The notes under the pieces are model-generated. The model did not search any database. It saw only the letters and a program-made list of their open reading frames with translations, and had not been told where the DNA came from. Made by a program: the position numbers and the translations under genes. Of a stretch of DNA of 64,000 bases, positions 12,801-24,554 are shown in pieces. The number at the start of each line of letters is the position of its first letter. Position 1 is the stretch's first letter. The stretch lies in contig CM055062.1 of assembly GCA_029204045.2 (NCBI GenBank), forward strand, positions 3,888,386 through 3,952,385. The letters run 5' to 3'. The DNA is from Tillandsia leiboldiana. Its lineage: Eukaryota > Streptophyta > Magnoliopsida > Poales > Bromeliaceae.

Positions 12801-13965
12801 AAGCCTCCGATGAAGGAACGTCGCTCTGCGCTACGATGCCGAAGTCGTCGACGCTGCGGCCTCCAAAAAATCCGGGCCTTCTCCACAAGATGCAGCACAA
12901 GGAGATTAAGAAGTTCACTAAAGGGCTCAAGAGGAGATGGGCTCGGGAAAAGTCCGAAAAGGCAGTGCAAAGGACTATTTATAGGCTTCAACCCGAAAAA
13001 ACCAAAAATTCCCGAAATTGGGCTTTCGGGCCCAAATTCCGGGCGCCCGAATGATTCGGGCTGATACAGTGTTGGGCCCGGCCCAACACTGTTCATGCCC
13101 GAATCTCCCAGGGGCCGCCACGTCGCCACCTGAACAGCGACAGCCATACCGGCCACCCGCTGCTCGACGCGTGGCGCGCTGAGGTGTCGACACGTGGAGC
13201 GCACTCGGTCAAAGCGTCGCTGCCGCGCCCACGTGCGCGCTGCCAGCGCCGCCTGCGCCCCCTGCCAGGGACGCGCCCCGAGGCAGCCGCACCAGCTCCG
13301 TGGACCGAGCGCACGTGGACCGGCCAACCAGTGGCCGCCATGTGTCCACCCTCCGGTCCACCGTACACCCGCGCTTTTCCCCATGGACCGCGCCTGCTGC
13401 GCCGACCAATCCTACGCGGCCACGTGTCCCAAGGCAAACCAATAAGAATCCGACACGTGGCACGCCGCTTCCATGCACCGCGCGCCTGCCCACGCGCCCG
13501 CGCGCCTGCCCGCGCCCGCTCCGCCGCTGCCCGCCGGGCTCCGTCGCTGCCCGCCGCCGCCGCCGCTGCCCGCCGGCCGCCGGAACAGTGCCATGTGCCT
13601 CGAAAACCATGCGCGACATCCGGGCTCTGAAAAAGTCAAATAAATAGTCCATTTTCTTCGTTTTCGCGCGTTGAATCCAAATCCGCTGTCCGTTTTGCCA
13701 AATTCCAACTCTAAAAATTGCCGAAGGCATCCAGAAAAGTGTTCTTTTGTCCAAACTTCGCGATGAGTCCAATTTTAATATCCGCTTCGCACGAAACCAG
13801 TCCTAAACATCCGATGGGGTCAACCGATTACCCACGCAATCCATTTTAAGCCCGAAGTCAATCACTTGTGTCCAAATTGTGCACAAACACCACCGACACA
13901 CCTCGTAGGCCTCCGTAAGCTGCCAATCAACCAGTAATCTCATCGCGGGGATCCGGGTCCTCACA
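9897..13965 (-). repeat. LTR 1 of element B
   Basis: This 4,069-bp LTR is nearly identical to 16871-20905. Its minus-strand promoter has a TATA box at 12975-12983. Upstream of that is a 27-bp palindrome (13066-13092), then a GC-rich U3 island (about 13100-13630) with repeated CACGTG/ACGTGGC cores. The polypurine tract follows directly at 13966-13976. The hairpin motif shared with other LTRs lies at 10300-10339. Confidence 0.88.
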
Positions 13966-15282
13966 TCCTCCCCCACTAAAAGAAAGTTTCGTCCTCGAAA
14001 CTAACATAACCCAAAAGGTGCTTCAAAAATCAAGGGTAAGTACTCATAATCACCGTCTCTAGCTCCAAGTCGCTACTCACTCCCCGTGATTACTCCTCAA
14101 CAACAACAACAGCAACAACCAGTACGGCATAGCCCGGTTGCGCAAACCTTAAATCTCACGTGCCAGACTTCGCAACAGGCGTCCCTCGTACTCCAAACAC
14201 TCACAGATCTCAAAAGGGGCGAGTCAATCACGGGTGAGGGATCCAAAAGCACATCACTCCTGAGCTGAGACGTGAAAAACCACAGGGGCTCCAATAAAAG
14301 CTGGGGGAAAAGGAAATCACCACTAGTGCAACACGCACCAAACCATATCCTGTGTCAACTCAACCAAGGCAACCCGAAGCATACCCACACTATCATCCAA
14401 AGGAACCCTCAGGGACACCACCACAAGCCATGTTTGCCTCAACAGTCCACACAGCGCCAGCTATGGAATCATCAAACTCAACCCCAGACAGCACTCCTGC
14501 TCCAGGCATCTGCCAACACAGTGGCCCTGTCGGGGTAATCCAGAATGCTCAACAATAACCCAACGGTAACTCCACAGTCACTATGGGAGCATCACTATAA
14601 CTCGCAGATCCTTCTCCCAATACTGGAAATACTGGCATTGGCACTGGTATCAGTCTCATCATCCGATTGTCAAGCTCTTCTGGCACTGCCCATTCCAAGA
14701 AGCTCCTCACCTCGACAATAATTGTCGATCTCGGCCAATTCCCAAGTAGTATCCATTTTGGCCGGATTTCTACCGCCACCCCTACGGCCAACACAATGTG
14801 ACCCAAGAAAGTATGCTTCTGACGCTACAACTTGTATCTCAATCACTTGGCATACCACTTCATCCACACAGGCAGGTAGCACATCCATAAGTGCTCCACG
14901 TGCTTTAAGTCGCTCGGGGAGTAAACCATAAAATTCCTGAAGAATCTTGCTACCAATCCATTCAAGTACTGCTGGAGCATAATTCCTCAAATCATAAGAG
15001 CGGCAGGGCATTAATCAATCCAATTGGCCTCACTGTGAGCTCATAATGCCCCTACCGTGTCCTAAACGTCGTCTTGGCAAAATACTCAGCTGTAAGATTC
15101 CAAATAGGTACTCGCATCATACAATAACTGCCGGAGTAGAACTCCCCCAAAATGTCCTAAATAATATCCGGACCTGCCTATGCTCAAGTCACAATGAACC
15201 CCCATCGTCGTGTATCAATGACGTGGCAAGTGATCAACTCACCAAAAGAACTCTCGATCCATCAGATCCTGTAACTCCGCTA

Positions 15283-15471
15283 TCAGCTCTCTAACTGCTC
15301 CACTGGCGATATCCAATGAGGTGCTTTCGAGGGTGGCGCGGTTCCCCGAACCACGTCAACCGCAATCTCTGTCTCCCTAACCGGCGGCATCATCAACAGC
15401 TTAGGTGAAATCTCACCCGGGATCCCGTGGGCAACAGGGATATCCTTGAGTCCCGGTGCCGCCGTAAGCAC
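15283..15471 (-). pseudogene. Decayed pol fragment, protease-RT linker (element B)
   Basis: The minus frame of 62 codons contains EIAVDVVRGTAPPS and PVEQLE, as in element A at 3078-3266. It ends at the same stop codon. It is a remnant of the segment before RT in Ty3 polyproteins and is non-functional. Confidence 0.65.
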
Positions 15472-16239
15472 CTCTCACACTGTCGCTATAACCTGTGTCC
15501 TCTAACAATCTCGACAACCAAGCCTCCTCTCGTCTGCCTTGCAGAAGGTCAAAATCCTCTCTTTCCGCAGCCAAACATCCTGTGGCACTGTGCTAACCAA
15601 TCCCAAGCACTGGGTCAAAACACTGAACTGCCATAATTACCAATAAGTTTGCCGGTATAATTCCTAGTCTCAACTGTACTGGACACGATCCACAAGGCTC
15701 CCCCACATGCACAACACCAACAGGAACATGTACCTCTAGTGCACGTGGTAACAACTCTACCTCCAGCCCAGCCAGGAAAGCCAAAAACACCAATTCAGAC
15801 TGCTGTAAAGAAATCAGGAATGCCTTCATCGACCGATCTATCCTCCATCACCCGGCGCGAAGCACCAAAATCCAGAACTCGCCTCTGGCGGCAGATCTCT
15901 ATCCAAAGGAACTGCAGCGCCACGCTCCATACACAACGCCTACACCATCGAGGTGTCACTAATCCGTAACGGAGGGACCAACTAAACTGAAAGGTATCCT
16001 GGCGCAATCCACTCCAAGTCACACATATCCTATGCGCCTCGTCCCTCGAAACCTGGAGCGCGCAGTTCAACAACTGCATAAACTCCCTAGCTCAGGGAGG
16101 CCCTCAGATAGTCTCTCCATCACCACCAGCCCCAATTCTGCATACAAAGACTCCAACTCAAACCTATGAATCGGGATGGTTCAGACTGCCGAGACTAGCT
16201 CCATCGATCAATGATGTCCTAAAGCTCATCTACTATCCA

Positions 16240-16575
16240 CTATCTACCCTGCCTCGGTGCCTCGGCACTACTCGTCGGCACGAAGGGGGCTGCTCGCTTC
16301 ATCGGTGCCACTGGTACAACTGAAGATGCCACTGCATAGGAAGAAGGTGCTGGAGGACACTCAAGCGGTACTGCAACTGGCTGTGCTCTCTGCTCAAACA
16401 AGCGCATCAAACGTTCCATGGCCTCCTCCTGGCATCGGACAGCCTCCAACTTCTGTGCCATCTGGGTCCATAACTCCTGGGTCTCCCTCTGCTCTGATAG
16501 CTCTGCCTCCCACTGCTCGGGCTCCTCATCTGATGCGGGATGTGCCCTCTTCGCTGCACGACGCCTCAGGGGCAT
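16240..16575 (-). pseudogene. Truncated gag N-terminus (element B)
   Basis: This 112-codon minus frame begins MPLRRRAAKRA about 275 bp inside the PBS, the usual place for gag. The N-terminal basic stretch is followed by a Glu/Gln-rich helical segment (QEEAMERLMRLFEQ) and a Pro/Ala/Val-rich linker. This layout is seen at the start of many plant Ty3 gag proteins. The frame ends before any capsid core. I infer a truncated gag leader. A translated fragment is possible but unproven. Confidence 0.5.
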
Positions 16576-16849
16576 CGTAATCCACTGCACAATAACAAAC
16601 ATCAGGACACAATAACCATACGACCCAATCCAGCGAAAGTCTAAGACATGTCATCCATTTCATAACATTATGTTGTCTGCAGCCAACATAATCGCTTAGG
16701 AGAATAAACATACCAATCACTCATCCCGTCTCATGGGAGAGGTATAAAACTCAATCAGGACTCTCGCTAACAGTTACGACTCTCTCGTAGTCATCCTAAT
16801 GTCCAACCACAAGCCTAGGGTTTCTAAGTCCACAATGACCTAAAATCTA

Positions 16850-16862
16850 GGCTTTGATACCA
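16850..16862 (-). other. Primer-binding site of element B
   Basis: The minus strand reads TGGTATCAAAGCC, one base different from the initiator tRNA-Met complement seen in element A. It lies eight bases inside the LTR start at 16871. Confidence 0.8.
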
Positions 16863-16870
16863 CTCTAATC

Positions 16871-19800
16871 TGTCACGCCCCGGTGTCGAAACTGTGACCC
16901 GGGCTCGCCAACAGATCCGCCGCCCATACGGGAGGCCCCGTATAGACGAAGTGACTAACCTGCAAAAGAAAGATACTACTCTATACAAATATCAGAGCTG
17001 GAAAGTAAACTGCTATAAATAAAATAAATACAACTCAAATCCTTACTAATACAAAATGTCTCTCAAAATAAAAAGAAGAGTACAAATCTGAACCTCACTA
17101 CAAAGGTCTCTCAACATAAAAACTTTCAAAAAAAAAAAAAAAAAAAAGGGTACATCTACTCTGACAGGAAGACGACTAGTAGGGATCTATCTCGCGACTC
17201 CCTCACCTCGATCAGCAGGATCAGCAACTGGAACAGCAGGAACTGGAGCAGAAGTCCCTGGGGAAAAGACACCACGACGGGTGTGAGAACTACATCCCAC
17301 AGTAGACCTTAGTGGGTGCCGCCAACAAGCCCGACGGTCTGCCCACTAAGTCTACTGAGGCATAAAGTAACAATGTAATACTGAAAGAAAAGGGCTGGGA
17401 AAGAAAAGCTCTACAGCTACTATGCCTCTAACTAGATGCTCAAAAAGTGGAACAGATGAAAACATGGTGCATCTACAATCCCTCAACTCAGATCACCCAA
17501 TCTACCTGACTGCCTCCTCGGGTCCAGTCAAACCTGCGCCTACCTACTGCCGTTACATCCACGTAGGACCGGACTGACGTAGGCCGTCCGTGACTGCCAA
17601 AACTGGCCCAGCCAGAGGGACTGCGTCGACAAGTCGCAATACAAAAGTAACAGATCCACCCCGGGCGTGGCACTCGAGGGGCGCGACCCCATCGAGGAAA
17701 AAGGTATCCGCGCACTCTGTCGAGTTCAAAGTGGCACTCAGGCTATAGTCAAAATCCACGCTCACTCTCAGAACGGAAAGACTTAGGATCCTCAAACATC
17801 TCGCACAACTGTCGGAGCACTCTCGATGACTCAGCTGATCAGCTCACTCGAATCTCAAGACACTAGCAAACTCCACCAACTCATAGCACAACACACTGGC
17901 TGGAGATACTCCACGGCCGGGATCGACTCACAACTCAGGGTTAACAAAACTGGTCGGACAACACTCAACGACCCGGGACCACCGTCAACCCCAACGGTTC
18001 CCAACAACACAGGCCGGAAGATACTCGACGGCCCGGGACCACCGTCTACTCAACGGCTCCCCACGACAGAACATCAAACTCACAGATAACACTGGAAGGA
18101 CCGACACCATAAGGGTTTGGAAAACCCGATAGGTCGGTGCTTAGAACCCTATCAAACAAGAACAGACTCTAGGCTCCGCCTATCGAAGTTCCCGACAAAG
18201 GAACGACCCCTAGAACCCAGACTACTCGAATCCTCTCGAGTGGGAAAGTTTAAGGGAAGAAGGTGACATTTGTTACTGAAAACCATTTTCACTCAACCCA
18301 CGCAGGGTGAGGACTAAAAAAAGTTCCCTTTTTGAAAAACTATTTTGATTTGAGAAGAAACCCATTTTTAATGATTTTTAGTCCTTTTAGAAAAAACAGT
18401 TAGAAAACAAGCATTTATACCCAAACCCCGAAGGGTTGATGCCTTTGTTCAATCAAACAAGAACAGATTCCAGCGGCCCTTCGATGCTAGGAAGAAAACA
18501 TTGGTAGACTAAAATCATGTGTATGTCAAAAAGGTTCTGAGTTCTAGGTCCTACAAACACTGGTACACTACTGCCACTAACACAGTGGCGACAAAACGAA
18601 CGGGAACAAAACCTCCCAGGACCACCGTTTACCCAAACGGCTCCCGTCACAGATAAACGACCAACTACAACTATCAGACTCTACTCTGCTCCCAAGCACG
18701 AGTGCAACATGCATCCCACACGAAAAGGAAAACCGACCACTCGGCCCACTACCCGGGTGAGGATAACACTATGTCCAGGAATAAGTAGAACGTGTGGATG
18801 TCTAAACATAAATAACCCTAGCCCAAGTGAAGGTTTTCTACTGGTCTGGTTACACATGCAACATATGACGGGGGTGCTAGGTCAAGTTCCAAGATAACAA
18901 TAATTTAACAGATGGTAGGAAGCAAAGATCACATGTTAAACAATTAACACTAGGAGTATCAACTCTCACATCCTAGCATGCTACATAGAACTACCATGCA
19001 TGATCCTACATCAATAGAATTACTGAACAGTCCAAAGGTCTTGAAGACGAGGCCACCCACCTGAAGGTGCTAAACTGTCCAAAATCCAATAGCAGAAAAA
19101 TACCCAGAAACCATTATCTCCAAAAATCCTTAACTCCAACGGGTCCGGAAAGACTCGCAAACACCCCTGGGTATAACAATAAGGTCCAAAGTTACACTTT
19201 GTTCCAAAATATCCAAGTATACACCATCAACTGAAAACAGTCCCGAAGATGTGCAATTTTTACCTACAGAACGGACTCTGAAAAATCCAATAAAAATACT
19301 GTCGCGATCGTCGCGTCGAGCCCTTCGAAACAAGTACCTGCATGTCACAATCCGAGCCCCGAAGGCCGAGTTACAAATTCCGCAACGCGGTGAGCGTGAA
19401 ACTCCACAACACACACAACTGTATCACATTGCACAGAAGAGAGGGAAAAGTATACCGTTGGGCAAGTCTCAGAAAAATCCCAAAAAAATACGACGATAAT
19501 CCTCTCGCGTAGATGCAAAAAGTGTAAAGGCATGTCTCCATCCAATGTCCGAGCGCGGAGATAAAATTCCGGCGAGCTGCTGCTCTCAAGGTAACCCACC
19601 AGCGGCAAAGAGGGTTTAAAACATACCCGGAACCCCTATAAAAGCTCAGAAGCGAGGAAGGTGGACAATACAAAAATCACAGGTCTACCTCTTGTGAATC
19701 CAACGCCGTGAAAATCGTCCAAAAACACTGTCGGGGTAGCTCTGTGGACCTCTTCGACCGAAGTGCGACGATAACAAGCCTCCGATGAAAGAACGTCGCT

Positions 19801-20905
19801 CTGCGCTACGATGCTGAAGTCGTCGACGCCGAGGCCTCCAAAAAATTCGGGCCTTCTCCACAAGATGCAGCACAAGGAGATTAAGAAGTTCACTAAGGGC
19901 TCAAGAGGAGATAGGCTCGAGAAAAGTCCGAAAAGACAGTGCAAATGGCCTATTTATAGGCTTCAACCCGAAAAAACCAAAAATTCCCGAAATTGGGCTT
20001 CCGGGCCCAAATTCCGGGCGCCCGAATGATTCGAGCTGCTACAGTGTTGGGCCCGGCCCAACACTGTTCATGCCTGAATCACCCTGGGGCCGCCACGTCG
20101 CCACCCGAACAGCGGACAGCCATACCGGCCACCCGCTGCTAGACGCGTGGCGCGCTGAGGTGTCGACACGTGGAGCGCACTCGGTCAAAGCGCCGCTGCC
20201 GCGCCCACGTGCGCGCTGCCAGCGCCGCCTGCGCCCCCTGCCAGGTACGCGCCCCGAGGCAGCCGCACCAGCTTCGTGGACCGAGCGCATGTGGACCAGC
20301 CAACCAGTGGCCGCCACGTGTCCACCCTCCGGTCCACCGTACACCCGCGCTTTTCCCCGTGGACCGAGCCTGCTGCGCCGACCAATCCTACGCGGCCACG
20401 TGTCCCAAGGCAAACCAATAAGAATCCGACACGTGGCACGCCGCTTCCACGCACCGCGCGCCTGCCCGCGCCGCCGCGCTCCACCACTGCCTACCGCAGC
20501 CGCCGCTGCCCGCCGGCTGCCGAAACAGTACCATGTGCCTCGAAAACCATGCGCCACATCTGGGCTCCGAAAAATGCAAATAAATAGTCCATTTTCATCA
20601 TTTTCGCGTGCTGAATCCAAATCCGCTGTCCGTTTTGCCAAATTCCAACTCTAAAAGTTGCCGAAGGCATCCAGAAAAGTGTTCTTTTGTCCAAACTTCG
20701 CGATGAGTCCAATTTTAATATCCGCTTCGCGCGAAACCAGTTCTAAACATCCGACGGGGTCAACCGATTACCCACGCGATCCCTTTTAAGCCCGAAGTCC
20801 ATCACTTGTGTCCAAATTATGCACAAACACCACCGACACACCTCGTAGGCCTCCGTAAGCTGCCAATCAACTAGTAATCTCATCGCGGGGATCCGGGTCC
20901 TCACA
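16871..20905 (-). repeat. LTR 2 of element B
   Basis: This 4,035-bp LTR starts TGTCACGCCCCGG and ends TCCTCACA. The minus-strand TATA box is at 19950-19958. The 27-bp palindrome upstream of it is at 20041-20067, and the GC-rich U3 island runs about 20080-20560. The shared LTR hairpin is at 17279-17319. The 3' end abuts the right GTCCC target duplication. Confidence 0.88.
19950..20560 (-). promoter_or_regulatory. U3 promoter of element B LTR (TATA, palindrome, G-box-rich island)
   Basis: On the minus strand a CTATAAATAG-type TATA box (19950-19958) is preceded by an imperfect palindrome around GCCCGAATGATTCG. Upstream of that is a perfect 27-bp palindrome (20041-20067) with two TGGGCC half sites. 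A 480-bp GC-rich stretch follows, with many CACGTG or ACGTGGC cores typical of bZIP/bHLH sites. The same layout occurs at 12975-13630. LTR A (772-1330; 22406-22808) has the TATA box and island but lacks the 27-bp palindrome. That this drives transcription is inferred. Confidence 0.6.
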
Positions 20906-20910
20906 GTCCC

Positions 20911-22808
20911 GACTACACTATCCCAAACCCCTGCTCGAACTCGAGCAACATGAATCTAGAAGAAAAGAAGAAAGAACAAACATGGTTTCTCCTATGTAAG
21001 ATTCCAATAAGATAGTGTAGCAGTAAAAGATGGCCTATCTAGATGTCCATTCAAGCATGCTTTTGTCCTCAGAAATGATAAAAGAGAATGAAACATATAA
21101 TAACAAGGCATGCGAAAGTATTCCTACTATGATATACCCATCTCACATAAATAGGCTAATGAATACTCATGTATGATCTCTATATCATCTAGTGTGGGAT
21201 AAATATAGCCATCTACCAATTGCTAAGTCTCTAATTCACGAAACATGTACAATAATCAGGTAAGCATCAATCCACATGATCTAGGCCATTTCCCTGCTTA
21301 CCTCTCACTCATATCGGTTGTACATTAATTATGCATGCTATCAATCATAGGGGGGTGACATTCCCATAGGTGTACTCACATTAACCATAACATAAACCTC
21401 CATTATTACAACTCCCATAAGGCACAACATGCATAAATATCTTATCATTCCCTTATACAGTTACCATTATTAAGCTTACCCACCTGAAGCGCTTAATCCA
21501 AGGCAAACCTGGAGTTGGTGAAGAGCGTGGCCATATGCTAACAAATCCACTAAACCTGCATCCTCGGTACATGGTTGTCCTAGGTTCAGCTCTAAACAGC
21601 ATCACCCCAACATGCAACACCACAACAAACAACAACACAACACAACTCACAATCATACCCCAAAACGTACACCAACAGCATTGCTGTTTTTCCCAAACAG
21701 CACAAGGAAGGGCATTCTCACCTCCAATCAGTGCTTCAAAAATTCCAAAAAATTCATGGTTGTGATCCTCGCAACGAGTATCCCCAAAACAATTATTTAT
21801 ACGCCCTGTTCCGACACCTGTAGACCAAGATACAAATTAAACAAGGTAGAGTGTCGGCAATCCACAATACTGCAAAAACTGCGGGATACAACCCCAAAGA
21901 AGCTTAAATCTCACCCTCGAAGAATCCTCAGAAAAATCCAATAAAAATACAAGTGTGTTCCTCTCGAAGAGTAGATGTCAATCGAGTCCTTAAACGTCCC
22001 ATTCCGATGCTTGTAGGTCGAGATAGAAAAACGACAAGCCTCCGTTGTCCAAAATCTCGCAACAGAAAAAGGGTCATAGAAACACCTCAGGAACAGTGCC
22101 GAAAACTCGAAACGAGGAGAAGTGAACAACATGGAAAACGAAGCCTTACCTCTCGTGAACGCGCTGCCGCAAAAATCGGCTCAAAATTCCATCGGGGTGA
22201 TCCGGTGTGCCTCGCGGACTGAAGAGCGACGGTAATAGCCAAAAATCCACAGTGCGTCGATGTGCGGCGCGTCGCAGATAATGTCGAAGCCGCAGTCTCC
22301 AGAAATGCCCAAGATCCATCAAAGAGTAGAGGGTACTATGTAGAGGATCTCTGTAGAAGAGGGAGCTCTCGGAAATGCCCAAAAACCACCAAAGGCCCTC
22401 AAAACCTATTTATAGGCTGAAATTCGGGTCCAAAAAGCACTTCCTGGTACCTTTTCCGGGCGCCTGAATTATTCGGGCGCACACAGTGCATGAGATCCGG
22501 CCGTCCAACGATCGCCCGAAATGCTGTGATTGCGCCACGTCACCACGCAACAGCCAACACCCACTCCAGCCACCGCCCTTGCGCCACATGGCCCACGCAG
22601 ATGCCAACGCGTGGCGTGCCCGAGCGCGGGAAATCGGTCAACGCGCGCCCACGTGCGCCTGCGCCGCCACCTGCACCTCTGCACGCACGCGCCCCGAGGC
22701 TGGCCGCACCCGCTCCGTGGACCCGGTCCACTGCACCGACCCATCCTACGCGGCCACGTGTCCCAAGGCAACCAATAGGAAAATGACACGTGGCATGCCG
22801 CCCCTGTG
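20911..22808 (-). repeat. Right LTR of element A, segment 3 of 4
   Basis: This is the continuation of the older LTR after element B. From 21641 it aligns with window position 1 onward. The minus-strand TATA box lies at 22406-22414. It is interrupted by the Copia-like solo LTR, whose left target copy CTGTG is at 22804-22808. Confidence 0.85.
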
Positions 22809-23108
22809 TGTTGGGTTATGTATAAATTGGATCTAAATAGGAGAAAAAACACCTAGAGGGGGATGAATAGGTGTAAACAATAAACACTCAAAAATCTTTG
22901 CGATATAAAACCCAATGCGGAAAAATAAATAACACGCAGAGATTTTTACGTGGAAAACTCCAATCCGGAGTAAAAAACCACGGGACCGATAACACGGTGA
23001 AATCCACTAGAATTAACACACGTACAAGGTGATTTACCGTACACACTTACGACTCAACCTTTTCCATACGCTCCTAGTAGATCTTCTCCGCTCGCTCCGC
23101 AACGCTGC

Positions 23109-23283
23109 TCGAATCCACGATTAGCGTCCAACGCCGAATCCACGGCGTCCAACGTCGAGTCCACAACGTCCGACCGAATCCACTGTCTTCACCCAGTAGC
23201 ACGTCTCGAATCCACGAACGTACCTCGCTCCGAATCCACGAGAGCGGTAGCACCTTGAATCCACAAGGCCACGCGAGTCCACG
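23109..23283. repeat. GARTCCAC short-repeat cluster
   Basis: Six copies of GAATCCAC and two of GAGTCCAC occur within about 175 bp of the Copia-like solo LTR, at roughly 18-30 bp spacing. Each is usually followed by a CG-containing variable segment. Confidence 0.75.
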
Positions 23284-23629
23284 CGCCGATTTGGGATAAA
23301 TCGTTGTTTTTGGGTGGTGATGATCCGCCGAATACTTAGATTAGAAATAGATCGGAAATACCATCTAAGTATTCATTAATTTGATTCTACTCAAAATCTG
23401 AGTTTGGAAAACCTAGAATCAAATTAATAATATAGATGAAGAAATATAGAATTAAATCAAGTATTTCCTTTCTTCTCTATATGTGGAATATTTATGGATT
23501 GATTGGATTCCTTCCACTTAGCGTCGTCCCCTTAAAAGATGAATTAAAGGGTCTATTTATAGGTTAGAAAACTTGTGGAAGAAGATAAGAATCAAAAACT
23601 AACCATTTCTGGAATTTTACAGGACGACA

Positions 23630-23849
23630 GTCCGGACTGGAGTTGGCGGTCCGGACTGTCTCAGCGAAACAGACAATTTTCAGAAAAGACGACATTCGGG
23701 GTCCGGACTGAAATCCACGGTCCGGACTGTTCATGCTTTTCTTGCAAATTCCACGTTCGGGGTCCGGACTGAAATTCCCAGGGTCCGGACTGGAATTATG
23801 CACGAACTAACCTATGTTCGGGGTCCGGACTGTAAAGCCCGATCCGAAC
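23630..23849. repeat. Paired GTCCGGAC palindrome array
   Basis: Seven exact GTCCGGAC palindromes start at 23630, 23649, 23701, 23720, 23762, 23783 and 23823. A degenerate eighth starts at 23842. They form four pairs with 19-21 bp internal spacing, and the pairs recur every 61-71 bp. The array ends about 70 bp upstream (minus orientation) of the TATA box at 23553-23561. Confidence 0.85.
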
Positions 23850-24081
23850 TCTGAACATATGGAATGTCCAGTTTTTTATTTTTATGCAATAAAAAATTCA
23901 TCCAAGTGTTTCTACACTATAAGAAGTATTCGGATCATCAAACTTATTTAATTAAACGTACCTGATCCTTTTGAATTCTTCTTACTTGAGATTGAGGTAT
24001 ACGATCCAACTTTTTCATCTTCAATCTTCAAGACTTAACCGATTTCACGAAATACGCCAACTCAAATTCCGTAACACTGTG

Positions 24082-24554
24082 CACCGCGCGCCTGCCCGCG
24101 CGCCCGCGCGCCTGCCCGCGCCTGCTCCGCCGCCTGCCCGAGCCCGCACCGCCGCTGCCTGCCGGCCGCCGGAACAGTGCCAAGTGCCCCGAAATTCGTG
24201 CGCATCATCCGGGCTCTGAAAAATATAAGTAAATAGTCCATTTTTATCGTTTTCGCGCGCTGAATCCAAATCCGCTGTCCGTTTTGCCAAATTCCAACTC
24301 TGAAAATTGCCGAAGGCATCCGGAAAGGTGTTCTTTTGTCCAAACTTCGCGCCGAGTCCAATTATGATATCCGTTTCGCGCGAAATCACTTCTAAACATC
24401 CGACGAGGTCAACCGATTACCCACGTGATCCATTTTAAGCCCGAAGTCCCCCACTTGTGTCCAATTGGTGCACCAACACCGCCGACACGCCACATAAGCC
24501 TCCAGAAGCTGCGGATCACACTGTAGAAGCCCTGCAGAGATCCGGGTCACCACA
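24082..24554 (-). repeat. Right LTR of element A, segment 4 of 4
   Basis: This is the terminal piece of the older LTR, matching 1193-1660. It ends GGTCACCACA at 24554. The next bases, TTCGG, would be the target duplication, but the left partner lies outside the window. Confidence 0.8.

Larger units (their letters stand above)
13966..16870 (-). mobile_element. Internal region of element B (decayed gag-pol)
   Basis: The 2.9-kb region is collinear with the internal region of element A. It contains a gag N-terminal frame (16240-16575) and scraps of pol at 15283-15471 and 14549-14806. The latter keeps a GVAV block followed by EVRSFLEWA, which is the RT palm/thumb junction. No RNase H, integrase or chromodomain sequence was found. 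A and B share the stop after PVEQLE, so the family was already defective when it spread. Confidence 0.8.
9897..20905 (-). mobile_element. Complete non-autonomous Ty3/gypsy element B
   Basis: Element B is 11,009 bp long, flanked by the perfect target duplication GTCCC (9892-9896 and 20906-20910), and sits inside the right LTR of element A. Its LTRs (9897-13965 and 16871-20905) together exceed the internal region (13966-16870) almost threefold. The arrangement resembles LARD-type derivatives, but the internal region still holds decayed gag and pol scraps. The first LTR end has mutated from TGTCACG to TATCATG, consistent with deamination at C positions. LTR copies differ by about 3-5% by eye in two sampled stretches. 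Confidence 0.9.
22809..24076 (-). mobile_element. Solo LTR, Copia-like
   Basis: The element is 1,268 bp, begins TGTTGGG and ends GTAACA, and is flanked by the perfect target duplication CTGTG (22804-22808, 24077-24081). Position 1193 of the sister LTR shows the empty site. The segment CACCTAGAGGGGGATGAATA near its left end is typical of plant Copia LTRs. A good TATA box (CTATAAATAG) reads on the minus strand at 23553-23561, so I place the element in minus orientation. It carries two ordered short-repeat clusters (23109-23283 and 23630-23849). Family assignment is by pattern only. Confidence 0.85.

Noticed and set aside
23109..23849. CRISPR-like appearance of regularly spaced short repeats
   Set aside because: The repeats are 8-mers with short, non-unique spacers inside a plant LTR with a target duplication; nothing CRISPR-related is expected in a nuclear plant genome and no cas gene is present.
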